This document shows, in pieces, positions 16,501-25,053 of a stretch of 41,938 bases of DNA. A program made the position numbers and the translations under genes. The stretch covers positions 1 through 41,938 of the forward strand of contig DYIL01000030.1 in assembly GCA_020723665.1 (NCBI GenBank). Direction: 5' to 3'. The stretch is from Methyloversatilis universalis (GTDB lineage: Bacteria; Pseudomonadota; Gammaproteobacteria; Methylococcales; Methylococcaceae). The notes beneath the pieces were generated by a model. It saw only the letters and a program-made list of their open reading frames with translations. It did no database searches and was not told the DNA's origin. Numbering within the stretch: position 1 is the stretch's first letter; each line of letters starts with the position of its first letter.

Positions 16501-16681
16501 CGACGAATTGGTCAAAGAGGCTTTCAAGTATTCCAATGGCAAGACCAAGCGCGAACTGGTCGAGCGGGCACTCCAAAAGTTCGTGGCCAATCGAAAACGG
16601 AAGGACGTTCGGGACTTGATCGGTACGGTGGAAATTGACCCGAACTACGATTACAAGAAACTGCGCACCGAGCAGAACTAA
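16499..16681 (+). pseudogene. VapB-type antitoxin lacking its N-terminus
   Basis: The plus-strand frame reads LNDELVKEAFKYSNGKTK and continues through RELVERALQKFVANRKR to end KLRTEQN. This is a VapB-type antitoxin whose first seven or so residues, including the start and most of the DNA-contacting beta strand, are gone. The TTAA inside the Leu-Asn codons is the edge of the repeat element. Upstream the frame stays open to a TGA at 16442 but offers no ATG. The stop is 2 bases before the intact vapC. Expression from a rare start codon is possible but not supported. Confidence 0.75.
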
Positions 16682-16683
16682 GC

Positions 16684-17082
16684 ATGTATTTGGTGGATAC
16701 TTCGGTATGGATCGATCTTCTACGGCAAAGCGAAAATCGCGCAACGGAACAGTTCCGCCGAATACTGGACGGTGGCGTACCGTACGGGCTGTGTAGCCTG
16801 ATCTACCAGGAAGTATTACGGGCGGCGCGCAGAGACAAAGATTTCGAGCGTTTGCAGGAGTACTTGAGCAGTCAGCGCTTCTATCATCCCAAAGACACTC
16901 TATCAACTTATGCCGAAGCCGCTCGCATTTATTTTCGATGCCGGCGAGAGGGCATTACGATCCGCTCGACTGCCGATTGTCTAATCGCTCGGATAGCTAT
17001 CGAACATGACCTGATTCTTTTGCACAACGATAGGGATTTTGAGCAAATCGCAGATGTGGTAAAGGATTTGAATCTGGCCTGA
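16684..17082 (+). CDS. vapC: PIN-domain toxin VapC, partner antitoxin truncated
   Basis: The 132-residue PIN-domain ribonuclease looks complete. Acidic residues are D5 in LVDTSVWID, E43 in IYQEVLRA, D98 in STADCLIA and D116 in HNDRDFEQIA. It starts 2 bases after the truncated vapB. A toxin without its antitoxin should be harmful, so it may be poorly expressed (its promoter would have been upstream of the repeat element), or be neutralised by another antitoxin. A partial duplicate of the same gene lies at 15223-15390. Confidence 0.9.
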   Translation: MYLVDTSVWIDLLRQSENRATEQFRRILDGGVPYGLCSLIYQEVLRAARRDKDFERLQEYLSSQRFYHPKDTLSTYAEAARIYFRCRREGITIRSTADCLIARIAIEHDLILLHNDRDFEQIADVVKDLNLA

Positions 17083-17139
17083 CCAGACTGCAGACGATGT
17101 GGTTCACTGTACTCGTCGCATAAAACAGCTTGGCTTAAC

Positions 17140-17172
17140 CGGCAGTCCCGGCCGAAAAGACGCCGGCTGCCG
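17140..17172 (-). terminator. Possible terminator hairpin after the GDT1-like gene
   Basis: Directly after the stop codon on the minus strand, GGCAGCCGGC and GGCCGGGACTGCC can pair with a small bulge. The tail is only weakly T-rich. It also faces the end of the converging vapC gene. Confidence 0.35.
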
Positions 17173-17175
17173 CCG

Positions 17176-17880
17176 TTACGAAGACAGTTCTCGAATTGTG
17201 GAGACGAACTGATCGAAGCTGCTTTGTAGCCAGCCCCACAATTCCTCTGGCACGATTCTGAGTGCGGCAAAAACCGCAAATCCCAGAAACAACAAACCGC
17301 TGGCGATATGCAGAGCTCGTTGAGGAATTTTTCGCAGCCATGTGGCTCCCGCCCAAATGCCCAAGGCGGACGTCATGCCTAAAGCCAAGGTCGCGCCGAG
17401 CCAGATCGGCACGGGCGGAGCCGCCGCACCTAACCCCGCGACCGCAAGCTGGGTTTTATCGCCGAACTCGGCGAAGAAAATCATCAGGAAGGTCGTCAAA
17501 AAGATTCCGTGGCCGCTTTTCGCCTCGACCACCTCGCCTTCTTCTTCCTTAAAAAGCAAGGCTTTCAGGCCGAACGCCGCAAACAAGACGGTTACGATCA
17601 GGGACACCAAGGATTCGGGCAGCCAGCGGGCGGCCGCCGCCCCGAACGACACGGCGATCAGGTTCAAGACCGCGAACGCTAGCACCGCACCCAACAGAAT
17701 GGGCCAGTGCCGATGGCGGGCCGCCAGGGTCATGCATACCAGTTGGCTTTTGTCGCCGAACTCGGCCGCCGCGACCAGGACAAACGCGGTGCCGGACGAT
17801 GTCCACACCTTTGCCCAGTCGATCGCCGGCAGGCTTCGACCAAGCCACACCCCCGCTTCATAAATCAGATTGCAAGCCAC
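17176..17880 (-). CDS. GDT1/UPF0016-family cation transporter
   Basis: This 234-residue membrane protein has two homologous halves, each with the family signature E-x-G-D-[KR]-[ST]: E40-F-G-D-K-S and E138-F-G-D-K-T. Family members (yeast Gdt1, human TMEM165, bacterial MneA) move Mn2+ or Ca2+, and bacterial ones usually export Mn2+. About six membrane helices are visible, with a charged loop (KEEEGEVVEAKSGHG) between the halves. It lies 12 bases after the ZIP gene on the same strand, so the two probably share a transcript. Mn2+ export is the best guess. No yybP-ykoY riboswitch was recognised upstream. Confidence 0.88.
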   Translation of the reverse strand: MACNLIYEAGVWLGRSLPAIDWAKVWTSSGTAFVLVAAAEFGDKSQLVCMTLAARHRHWPILLGAVLAFAVLNLIAVSFGAAAARWLPESLVSLIVTVLFAAFGLKALLFKEEEGEVVEAKSGHGIFLTTFLMIFFAEFGDKTQLAVAGLGAAAPPVPIWLGATLALGMTSALGIWAGATWLRKIPQRALHIASGLLFLGFAVFAALRIVPEELWGWLQSSFDQFVSTIRELSS

Positions 17881-17892
17881 AGGTTCGGATAC

Positions 17893-18819
17893 TCAGGTCG
17901 TGATCAGATTGTCCAAAATCATCATGACGATAAAGCCGAACATCAGCGCGAAGGTCGCATAACGGGCTTTGCCCCGGGATTGGGTTTCGGGAATGATGTC
18001 GTCGCTGATGACGAACAGCATGGCTCCCGCGGCGAAGGCCATACCAATCGGCAACAACGGCAGAAACATCGTCACCGCGGCAACGCCGAAAAAGCCGCCG
18101 ACCGGCTCGATCAAACCCGTCAACGTGGCAATCAGCACCGCCTGCTGTCGTCGATAGCCCAAAGCCACCAGCGGCATCGCCACCGCCAGGCCTTCCGGGA
18201 TATTCTGCAAACCGATGGCGATCGCCAAGGCTGCGCCGTTGTGCCAGTCGCCGGAACCGAAACTGACGCCGACCGCCATGCCCTCCGGAAGGTTGTGCAT
18301 GACGATCGCGGCGATGAAGAGCCAAATCTTTCGCAACGAGTCGAAGGTTTCTCCGCTCTCGCCCAGAAACCGCTCATACGGCAGCCAACTGTCCGCCAAC
18401 ACCAGAAAAATCGCACCGATCAAGACCCCGGCCGCAACCGCGTACACGCCGAAACCCGGCCACAGCTGATTGCCAGCCTGGATGCCCGGCACGATCAGCG
18501 AGAAAGCGGTGGCCGCCAGCATCACGCCGGCGGCCCCGCCTAGCATCAGATAAAGGGTCCTGTTGGAAACATTCTTGAATAGCAAAGCAGGCAAGGCGCC
18601 CAAGCCGGTAGCCAATCCGGCCAGGATGCTGGCGAAGGCACCCATGGCGATGATCGGATCGACAAAGAAATAGATGACGACCAGAAACACGATCGTCAGG
18701 AATGCAAGCGAACTCACCAAGACCAGCCGCTGAGCCAGCGCCGGCAGGCGAGCATATTTCTGATAGAGATCTGTAGCGCGAAGTTTCTCGGCCAGCGGAT
18801 TCAAGCGTTGCGAGTTCAT
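17893..18819 (-). CDS. ZIP-family metal transporter (GufA-like)
   Basis: This 308-residue inner-membrane protein has the ZIP core motifs HNLPEG (H175-E179) and QNIPEG (Q205-E209). The Gln in place of His in the second motif is usual in the GufA/ZIP11 group. ZIP proteins bring zinc, iron or manganese into the cytoplasm. The first 30 residues are a charged cytoplasmic extension before the first helix. It leads a two-gene unit with the GDT1-like protein. An importer and a likely exporter together suggest metal balance, but the metal cannot be read from the sequence. Confidence 0.88.
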   Translation of the reverse strand: MNSQRLNPLAEKLRATDLYQKYARLPALAQRLVLVSSLAFLTIVFLVVIYFFVDPIIAMGAFASILAGLATGLGALPALLFKNVSNRTLYLMLGGAAGVMLAATAFSLIVPGIQAGNQLWPGFGVYAVAAGVLIGAIFLVLADSWLPYERFLGESGETFDSLRKIWLFIAAIVMHNLPEGMAVGVSFGSGDWHNGAALAIAIGLQNIPEGLAVAMPLVALGYRRQQAVLIATLTGLIEPVGGFFGVAAVTMFLPLLPIGMAFAAGAMLFVISDDIIPETQSRGKARYATFALMFGFIVMMILDNLITT

Positions 18820-19049
18820 CGGACGAAATCCTTGGAGCGGTAAATTCAGATGGGTACTAAGAGGAGGCAGAAAAGCAAGTAATCGGCGGAAATTCCTTCA
18901 ATGGTCGAGGATTCGTTAATCAGCGTCAAGGCGAAGTCGATGATCCCGCGTTTTCGTATCGCTTAACGGCACGTGAAGCGAACTGCTGCTGATGCGCCGA
19001 CTGGCCCGATTCTTGTGTACAATGATTAGAGAAAGGGGGAGCACGGCTG

Positions 19050-19805
19050 ATGCATATTCTGGTGAGCAACGACGACGGGTATTCCGCCAAAGGGTTGATT
19101 GCCTTGGCGGACGCGCTGCGACAAAGGGCGCGATTGACGGTCGTCGCTCCCGAAAGAAACCGCAGCGGAGCGAGCAATTCCCTGACCTTGGACCGGCCGC
19201 TGCGCGTCAGCCAAACCGATAGCGGTTTCATCAAAGTCGACGGCACGCCCACCGATTGCGTACATTTGGCCATCACCGGACTGTTGCACGAGGAACCGGA
19301 CATGGTGTTCGCCGGCATCAATCACGGCGCCAACCTGGGGGATGACGTGATCTACTCCGGCACCGTGGCGGCCGCCACCGAAGGGCGTTTTTTAGGGCTT
19401 CCGGCGGTCGCGATCTCTTTGGCGTCGAGCGCGCCGCAGCATTTCGATACCGCTGGCCAGGTCGCCGTCACCTTGCTCAAACAAATCCAAGAACACCCCT
19501 TGCCGGCCGATACGATATTGAACGTCAACGTCCCGGATGTTCCACTGCGCGAGCTTCGCGGTTTCCAATCCACCCGCCTGGGCCAGCGGCACAAGGCGGA
19601 GCCGGTGATCCGGACGACCGACCCGAGGGGACGCGAGATCTACTGGATCGGCTCCGCTGGTCCGGAACAGGACGCCGGGCCGGGCACCGACTTCTACGCT
19701 GTACGCCACAACTACGTCTCCGTCACGCCTTTGCAGATCGATTTGACCCGTTACGAAAGTCTTCAGCGATTGGCCGACTGGCTTCCGCGCGAGGTTATTA
19801 CATGA
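19050..19805 (+). CDS. surE: 5'-nucleotidase/survival protein SurE
   Basis: This 251-residue metal-dependent phosphatase acts on nucleoside 5'- and 3'-monophosphates and short polyphosphate. The metal site is visible: N7-D8-D9-G at the N-terminus, S39 in NRSGASNS, and N91 in the [17 protein letters not shown] block. The start has AAAGGGGGA seven or more bases upstream. A TACAAT hexamer at 19018-19023 may be its -10 box. It overlaps pcm by 4 bases (ATGA), as in many Gammaproteobacteria, but nlpD and rpoS do not follow here. Confidence 0.96.
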   Translation: MHILVSNDDGYSAKGLIALADALRQRARLTVVAPERNRSGASNSLTLDRPLRVSQTDSGFIKVDGTPTDCVHLAITGLLHEEPDMVFAGINHGANLGDDVIYSGTVAAATEGRFLGLPAVAISLASSAPQHFDTAGQVAVTLLKQIQEHPLPADTILNVNVPDVPLRELRGFQSTRLGQRHKAEPVIRTTDPRGREIYWIGSAGPEQDAGPGTDFYAVRHNYVSVTPLQIDLTRYESLQRLADWLPREVIT

Positions 19806-20461
19806 ACCGTCGTCTTCAGGGTATCGGCATGACTTCCCGCAGAACGCGGGAACGCATGGTCAGCCGTTTGAAGGAACAAGGCATTAAGAATCCGTCCGTG
19901 CTCGCGGTCATGCTGGAAACGCCCCGGCATATTTTCGTCGAAGAGGCTTTCGCCAGTCGCGCCTACGAGGACACGGCGCTGCCGATCGGATTCGGCCAGA
20001 CCATATCCCAACCCTATATCGTGGCTCGCATGACCGAGTTGCTGCTGGAAAAAGGGCCGCTGGACAAGGTGCTCGAAGTCGGCACCGGCTCGGGCTATCA
20101 GACCGCCATATTGGCGCAACTGGTCAAACGGGTTCATTCGGTGGAACGCATTTACCCGCTTCAGCAGCGCGCCCGCCGCTGCATTCAGGATCTTCACCTG
20201 CGCAATGTGCGCATGAAACATAGCGACGGCGGCTGGGGCTGGGACGATTACGCGCCCTATGACGGCATCATCGTCACCGCGGCACCGCCGGAGCTGCCAC
20301 AGCCGCTGCTCGACCAAATGGCACGGGGCGGGGTCATGGTGATACCCATCGGCGACGGACGCGAGCAGTTTCTACAGCGAATTACGCGTACGGAAGTCGG
20401 ATTCGAGGCGGAGATCATCGAACCCGTCAGCTTCGTGCCGCTGCAAGGCGGATTGTTTTAA
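19802..20461 (+). CDS. pcm: Protein-L-isoaspartate O-methyltransferase
   Basis: This 219-residue cytoplasmic repair enzyme methylates isoaspartyl residues in aged proteins using S-adenosylmethionine. The SAM-binding motif [11 protein letters not shown] is at 90-100. [13 protein letters not shown] at 65-77 contains the active-site Ser, and the substrate-facing [19 protein letters not shown] follows. The start overlaps surE, the usual partner. A 27-base gap separates it from dedA. Family and length agree well. Confidence 0.96.
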   Translation: MNRRLQGIGMTSRRTRERMVSRLKEQGIKNPSVLAVMLETPRHIFVEEAFASRAYEDTALPIGFGQTISQPYIVARMTELLLEKGPLDKVLEVGTGSGYQTAILAQLVKRVHSVERIYPLQQRARRCIQDLHLRNVRMKHSDGGWGWDDYAPYDGIIVTAAPPELPQPLLDQMARGGVMVIPIGDGREQFLQRITRTEVGFEAEIIEPVSFVPLQGGLF

Positions 20462-20488
20462 CAAACAACCCTTCTTTAAGGAATTCCG

Positions 20489-21103
20489 ATGCACGAACTG
20501 ATCGACTGGCTGGTTTCGACCATCGGCGCTATGGGCTATACCGGAATCTTTCTGCTCATGGCCATGGAAAGCTCGGTCATTCCCATCCCCAGCGAAATCG
20601 TCATGCCGCCGGCAGGCTATCTGGCCCAGCAAGGCAAGATGAACATGACCCTGGTGATTCTCAGCGGAACCGCGGGAAGCCTGGTTGGAGCTTACGCCAA
20701 TTATTTCGTCGCGCGCTGGCTGGGCAGGCCGCTGCTGATCAAATACGGGAAATACGTCTGGATCACCGAGGAGCACTTCAACCGGGTGGAGAGGTTTTTT
20801 CTGGCGCACGGCGAGATCTCCACCTTCGTCGGGCGTCTCCTGCCCGTAGCGAGACATCTGATCTCGTTGCCGGCCGGCCTCGCCAACATGAATCATCTGA
20901 AGTTCAGCTTTTACACGCTACTCGGAGCGGGGATCTGGGTATCGGTGCTGAGCTGGATCGGCTATTTCATCGGCGAAAACCAGGAACTGATCGCGCGCTA
21001 TTCGGAACGCGCGGTCATCGACGTAATCCTATTCAGCATCGTCCTAATTGGAATCTATATCGGGATTCAGCGCCGCAGGGCGCGCAGCCGGATACATCAA
21101 TGA
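20489..21103 (+). CDS. DedA-family membrane protein
   Basis: This 204-residue inner-membrane protein of the DedA (SNARE-associated) family has five or six hydrophobic segments. The family signature is the re-entrant ESSVIPIPSEIVMPPAGYLA near residue 28, with the conserved FVGRLLPVARHLISLPAGL later, including the Arg residues linked to function. DedA proteins act in phospholipid (undecaprenyl-phosphate or phosphatidylethanolamine) flipping and membrane homeostasis. The exact substrate here is unknown. It overlaps the dehydrogenase gene by 4 bases. Confidence 0.9.
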   Translation: MHELIDWLVSTIGAMGYTGIFLLMAMESSVIPIPSEIVMPPAGYLAQQGKMNMTLVILSGTAGSLVGAYANYFVARWLGRPLLIKYGKYVWITEEHFNRVERFFLAHGEISTFVGRLLPVARHLISLPAGLANMNHLKFSFYTLLGAGIWVSVLSWIGYFIGENQELIARYSERAVIDVILFSIVLIGIYIGIQRRRARSRIHQ

Positions 21104-22296
21104 CTATCCCTGTATTCTGGATTTCCCGTCTCCCCCGTATCCTTTTCGGCTCCGGCCAGTTGGCGGAACTGCCGAAACTGGCTCGCTCCTACGGTCAAAA
21201 AGCGCTGCTCGTCACCGGAGCGCGCTCCTTCCGCTCGTCGTCTCGCTGGCCCTGGCTGACGGATAACCTGACCGAGCAGGGCATGATCTTCGAACACATG
21301 ACCGTCAGCGACGAGCCCACACCGCAACTCGTGGACGACGCCGTCGCCGCCTTTCATGGTCGCCACATCGACCTGGTGGTCGCGATCGGAGGCGGCAGCG
21401 TCCTAGACGCCGCCAAGGCCATCGCAGGACTCCTGCCCCACGGCAATTCGGTGATGGATCATCTCGAAGGCGTCGGCCGCAACATTCCGTACACAGGACC
21501 CGCCACGCCGTTCATCGCCGTACCCACGACCGCCGGCACCGGCAGCGAAGCGACCAAGAATGCGGTCCTGAGCGTGCGCGGCGAACGCGGCTTCAAAAAA
21601 TCGTTCCGCCATGACTGCCTGGTTCCCGAATACGCCATCGTCGATCCCGACCTGCTCGACACTTGCCCGCCGGACCTGATGGCCGCCGACGGCATGGACG
21701 CGTTCACGCAGTTATTGGAATCGTACGTTTCCGCTCGCGCCAATCCGATGACGGACGCCCTTGCGAAGAGCGGAATGGAAGCGTTTCGTGACGGCTTCTT
21801 CGCGGCTCTCCAAGGCGGCGACGGCGAGCAAGCCCGAGCCGGACGCAGCGCCATCGCTTACGCCTCGCTCGTGTCCGGCATCACCCTGGCCCAAGCGGGC
21901 TTGGGCTCTGTGCACGGGCTCGCTGCGCCGCTGGGCGCTTTCTATCCGATCCCGCACGGCCACGCCTGCGGCACCCTGCTCGCCGAAGCCACGGCCGTCA
22001 ATATCCGCGCGCTGCGGGAGAGAATTCCGGAACATCCGGCTTTGAAGAAGTACGCCGGTGTCGCTGAACTCCTGACGGGCCATGGCTTCAAAACCCAGAT
22101 GGAAGCGTGCAACGCTCTAGTCGCACACTTGCACGACTGGACCGAACGGCTGGCTCTGAAGCGCCTCGGCCATTTCGGAGTGGAATCGGCGGATATCCCT
22201 AAGATCGTAGCCAACGCCCGCGGCACCAGCATGCAGACCAATCCGGTAACGCTCACCGACGGCGAAATCGGAGAAATCCTCCTCGCCAGGATCTGA
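21100..22296 (+). CDS. Iron-containing (group III) alcohol dehydrogenase
   Basis: This 398-residue NAD(P)-linked dehydrogenase has GGGS at 97-100 for cofactor binding and PTTAGTGSEAT at 142-152. The usual metal ligands are D200, a His four residues later, H272 (SVHGLAAPLG) and H286 (PIPHGHACG). Here the second position is Gln (Q204 in DAFTQLLESY), a change I recall from one branch of the family that may alter metal choice. Substrate is unknown. The gene is coupled to dedA by ATGA and is 7 bases before the acyl-CoA synthetase gene, hinting at an aldehyde/alcohol to acyl-CoA link. Confidence 0.9.
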   Translation: MTIPVFWISRLPRILFGSGQLAELPKLARSYGQKALLVTGARSFRSSSRWPWLTDNLTEQGMIFEHMTVSDEPTPQLVDDAVAAFHGRHIDLVVAIGGGSVLDAAKAIAGLLPHGNSVMDHLEGVGRNIPYTGPATPFIAVPTTAGTGSEATKNAVLSVRGERGFKKSFRHDCLVPEYAIVDPDLLDTCPPDLMAADGMDAFTQLLESYVSARANPMTDALAKSGMEAFRDGFFAALQGGDGEQARAGRSAIAYASLVSGITLAQAGLGSVHGLAAPLGAFYPIPHGHACGTLLAEATAVNIRALRERIPEHPALKKYAGVAELLTGHGFKTQMEACNALVAHLHDWTERLALKRLGHFGVESADIPKIVANARGTSMQTNPVTLTDGEIGEILLARI

Positions 22297-22303
22297 AACC
22301 GAT

Positions 22304-24982
22304 ATGGCACGCCATTACCTCGAACATCTGTTCAGCCCGAAGTCCATCGCCGTGTTTGGGGCCAGCGAACTACCCGACTCGGTCGGCGCGCGTATTTACC
22401 AAAATCTCCTCGAAGGCGGCTTTCGGGGCCCCATTTATCCGATCAATCCCAAGTACCAACTGGTCCGGGATCAAGTCTGTTTCTCCTCGATCGAAGAGGT
22501 AAAGGAACACGTGGATCTCGCGATTATCGCGACACCGGCCGCCACCGTTCCTCTCATCGTTCGCGCTTGCGGCCAGCAACGGGTCAAGGCCGCCATCGTG
22601 ATTTCGGCGGGATTCGGAGAACAGGAAGGCAACGGCCGAATGCTGGAGCTGGCCTTGCTGGAAGAAGGCAGGCGCCATGGCCTCCGGATACTCGGCCCCA
22701 ACTGCCTGGGGCTGATGCGCCCTTCGGTCGGCCTCAATGCCACTTTCAGCAATAACGTCGCGGAGCCGGGTTCGCTCGCCTTGATCTCCCAGTCGGGAGC
22801 CCTTTGCACGGCGATTCTGGATTGGGCGAGCGCCCATCGCATCGGTTTCTCGACCATGGTGTCCTTGGGCGCCGGCGCCGATGTCGGCTTCGGGGACATT
22901 CTCGATTATCTCGCCCTCGATCCCGAGACCCGCAGCATTCTGATGTACGTGGAAGGCGTGCGGGATGCGCGGCGCTTCATGAGCGGATTGAGGGCTGCGG
23001 CTCGCATGAAGCCGGTGATCGTGATCAAGGCCGGCCGCTATGCCGAAGGCTCCCGCGCGGCCATGTCGCACACCGGCGCGCTGGTCGGTTCCGACGACGT
23101 GTTCGACGCCGCGCTGCAAAGGGCCGGCGTGGTCCGGGCCACCACCATCGAACAGCTTTTCGCCGCCGCCCAGCTCCTCGCGACTCAGCACCGCGTTCGA
23201 GGCAACCGCCTGGCGATCATCACCAACGCCGGAGGACCCGGGGTGATGGCGACCGATCGGGCCGTCGAACAAGGCCTACAGCTCGCCGAATTGGGCGGAT
23301 CGACCTTCGACAAGCTGAACGCGATTCTCCCCAAACAGTGGTCGCACAATAACCCCGTCGATATCCTCGGCGACGCCACCCCGGAACGGTATGGCGCGGC
23401 CGTCGAAATCTGCCTCGGCGACGAGAATGTGGACGGCGCTTTGGTGCTGCTTACGCCTCAGGCCATGACCGATCCTACTAAAGCCGCCGAAGCCGTCATC
23501 CGCGCCGCCGAGCCTTCCGATAAGCCGGTCCTCGCCTGCTGGCTGGGCAAAACCCAGGTGCAGGAGGGACGCGATCTATTCGCAAGACATCAGATTCCGA
23601 CCTTCTCGAACCCCGAGAGCGCCATAGAAGCATTCGGTTATCTGACAGAGTATCACCGCAATCAGCAAATACTGATGCAGGTGCCGGGACCTTTGAGTTC
23701 GCACCGGCCGCCCGACCTGACCGGCGCCCGCCTCATCATCGAGGGGGCTTTGGCTGAACGGCGGACGCTCTTGTCCTCGCTCGAGACCCGTGCCGTTCTA
23801 CGCGCCTTCGACATCCCGGTGCCGCAGGCGTTGAACGCCCATTCGCCCAACGAGGCCCTTTCGGCGGCCGAATACCTGGGCTTTCCGGTTGCGCTGAAAA
23901 TCCTGTCGCCGGACATCACCCACAAGTCCGATGTCGATGGCGTCCGACTCAACATCAGCAATGCCCAGACGGTGCGGAACGCCTATAACGATCTGGTGGC
24001 GGCGGTACATGCCCGGAGGCCGGATGCCCGGATCGAGGGCGTCACCGTCGAAAAAATGTACCGGAACCGCAATGGCCGCGAATTGCTCGTCGGCGTGGTC
24101 GACGACCCGATTTTCGGTCCCGTCGTGAGTTTCGGCGCTGGCGGTACGGCCGCGGAAATTCTCCGGGATCGAACGGTCGCCCTGCCCCCGCTCAACGAAC
24201 ACATTGCCCAGACGAGAATAAACGAGACCCGGATCGCTCGGCTGCTCGGGCCATTCCGCAATCTTCCTCCGGTCGATCGGGACGCGATCGTACAGGTGTT
24301 GTTGCGGCTTTCGGAAATGGTTTGTGAGCTCCCCGAAATCAAGGAACTGGATATCAACCCGCTAGTGGCCGACGACCAGGGGGTACTCGCCCTGGATGCC
24401 CGCATTGTGGTGCATGAGCCGCAGCCGGGGCTTCGTCGTTACGGACACATGGCGGTTCACCCCTACCCCAGCCACCTGATCAGACAGTATCAGCTTGCCG
24501 ACGGCACCAATATCACGATCCGGCCGCTCCGTCCCGAAGACGCGGCACTCGAAAAGCGATTCGTAAAACAGCTTTCCCCCGAGGCCAAGTTCTTCCGCTT
24601 CATGAATGCCTTGCAGGAACTGAGTCAGGACATGTTGGTCCGTCTGACTCAACTGGATTACGACCGCGAACTGGCGCTCGTCGCCGTTATCGATTCCGGC
24701 GTCGAAGAAATCGAGCTCGGTGTGGCGCGTTATTTCACCAATCCGGACGGCGAAACCGCCGAGTTCGCCGTGGTGGTAGCGGACGAATGGCAGCACCGCG
24801 GACTCGGTACGCGGCTGATGTCCTGCCTGTTCGACGCCGCCCGCGAGAAGGGGCTCAAATCCTTCCGCGGCGAAATTCTGGCGGACAACGTCAAGATGCT
24901 CGGCCTGATGCGACGGCTGGCCTTCACCTGCCATACCAAGACCGACGACCCCACCATCGTCATTGCCGAGAAGCCGCTGTAA
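22304..24982 (+). CDS. ADP-forming acyl-CoA synthetase fused to GNAT acetyltransferase (Pat/YfiQ type)
   Basis: This 892-residue protein has, in order, a CoA-binding domain (about 10-135), a succinyl-CoA-ligase-like part with the His region S255-H256-T257-G, an ATP-grasp part (about 480-700) and a GNAT domain (about 725-892, with the acetyl-CoA loop WQHRGLGTRL). This is the architecture of protein lysine acetyltransferases such as PatZ/YfiQ, which modify and inactivate acetyl-CoA synthetase. In those the synthetase part is a sensor and often lacks the His; here the SHTG motif looks intact. So it may also be an active acetate-CoA ligase. Confidence 0.9.
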   Translation: MARHYLEHLFSPKSIAVFGASELPDSVGARIYQNLLEGGFRGPIYPINPKYQLVRDQVCFSSIEEVKEHVDLAIIATPAATVPLIVRACGQQRVKAAIVISAGFGEQEGNGRMLELALLEEGRRHGLRILGPNCLGLMRPSVGLNATFSNNVAEPGSLALISQSGALCTAILDWASAHRIGFSTMVSLGAGADVGFGDILDYLALDPETRSILMYVEGVRDARRFMSGLRAAARMKPVIVIKAGRYAEGSRAAMSHTGALVGSDDVFDAALQRAGVVRATTIEQLFAAAQLLATQHRVRGNRLAIITNAGGPGVMATDRAVEQGLQLAELGGSTFDKLNAILPKQWSHNNPVDILGDATPERYGAAVEICLGDENVDGALVLLTPQAMTDPTKAAEAVIRAAEPSDKPVLACWLGKTQVQEGRDLFARHQIPTFSNPESAIEAFGYLTEYHRNQQILMQVPGPLSSHRPPDLTGARLIIEGALAERRTLLSSLETRAVLRAFDIPVPQALNAHSPNEALSAAEYLGFPVALKILSPDITHKSDVDGVRLNISNAQTVRNAYNDLVAAVHARRPDARIEGVTVEKMYRNRNGRELLVGVVDDPIFGPVVSFGAGGTAAEILRDRTVALPPLNEHIAQTRINETRIARLLGPFRNLPPVDRDAIVQVLLRLSEMVCELPEIKELDINPLVADDQGVLALDARIVVHEPQPGLRRYGHMAVHPYPSHLIRQYQLADGTNITIRPLRPEDAALEKRFVKQLSPEAKFFRFMNALQELSQDMLVRLTQLDYDRELALVAVIDSGVEEIELGVARYFTNPDGETAEFAVVVADEWQHRGLGTRLMSCLFDAAREKGLKSFRGEILADNVKMLGLMRRLAFTCHTKTDDPTIVIAEKPL

Positions 24983-25053
24983 TTCTATTTATGGCGGATT
25001 TTTGGAAATATCTGCGAATGCTAAATTTTTGTTTTCGTTTTTGAGGTTTGTTG

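Noticed and set aside
18820..19049. A yybP-ykoY manganese riboswitch before the ZIP/GDT1 genes
   Set aside because: No conserved loop sequences of that riboswitch were recognised on the minus strand.
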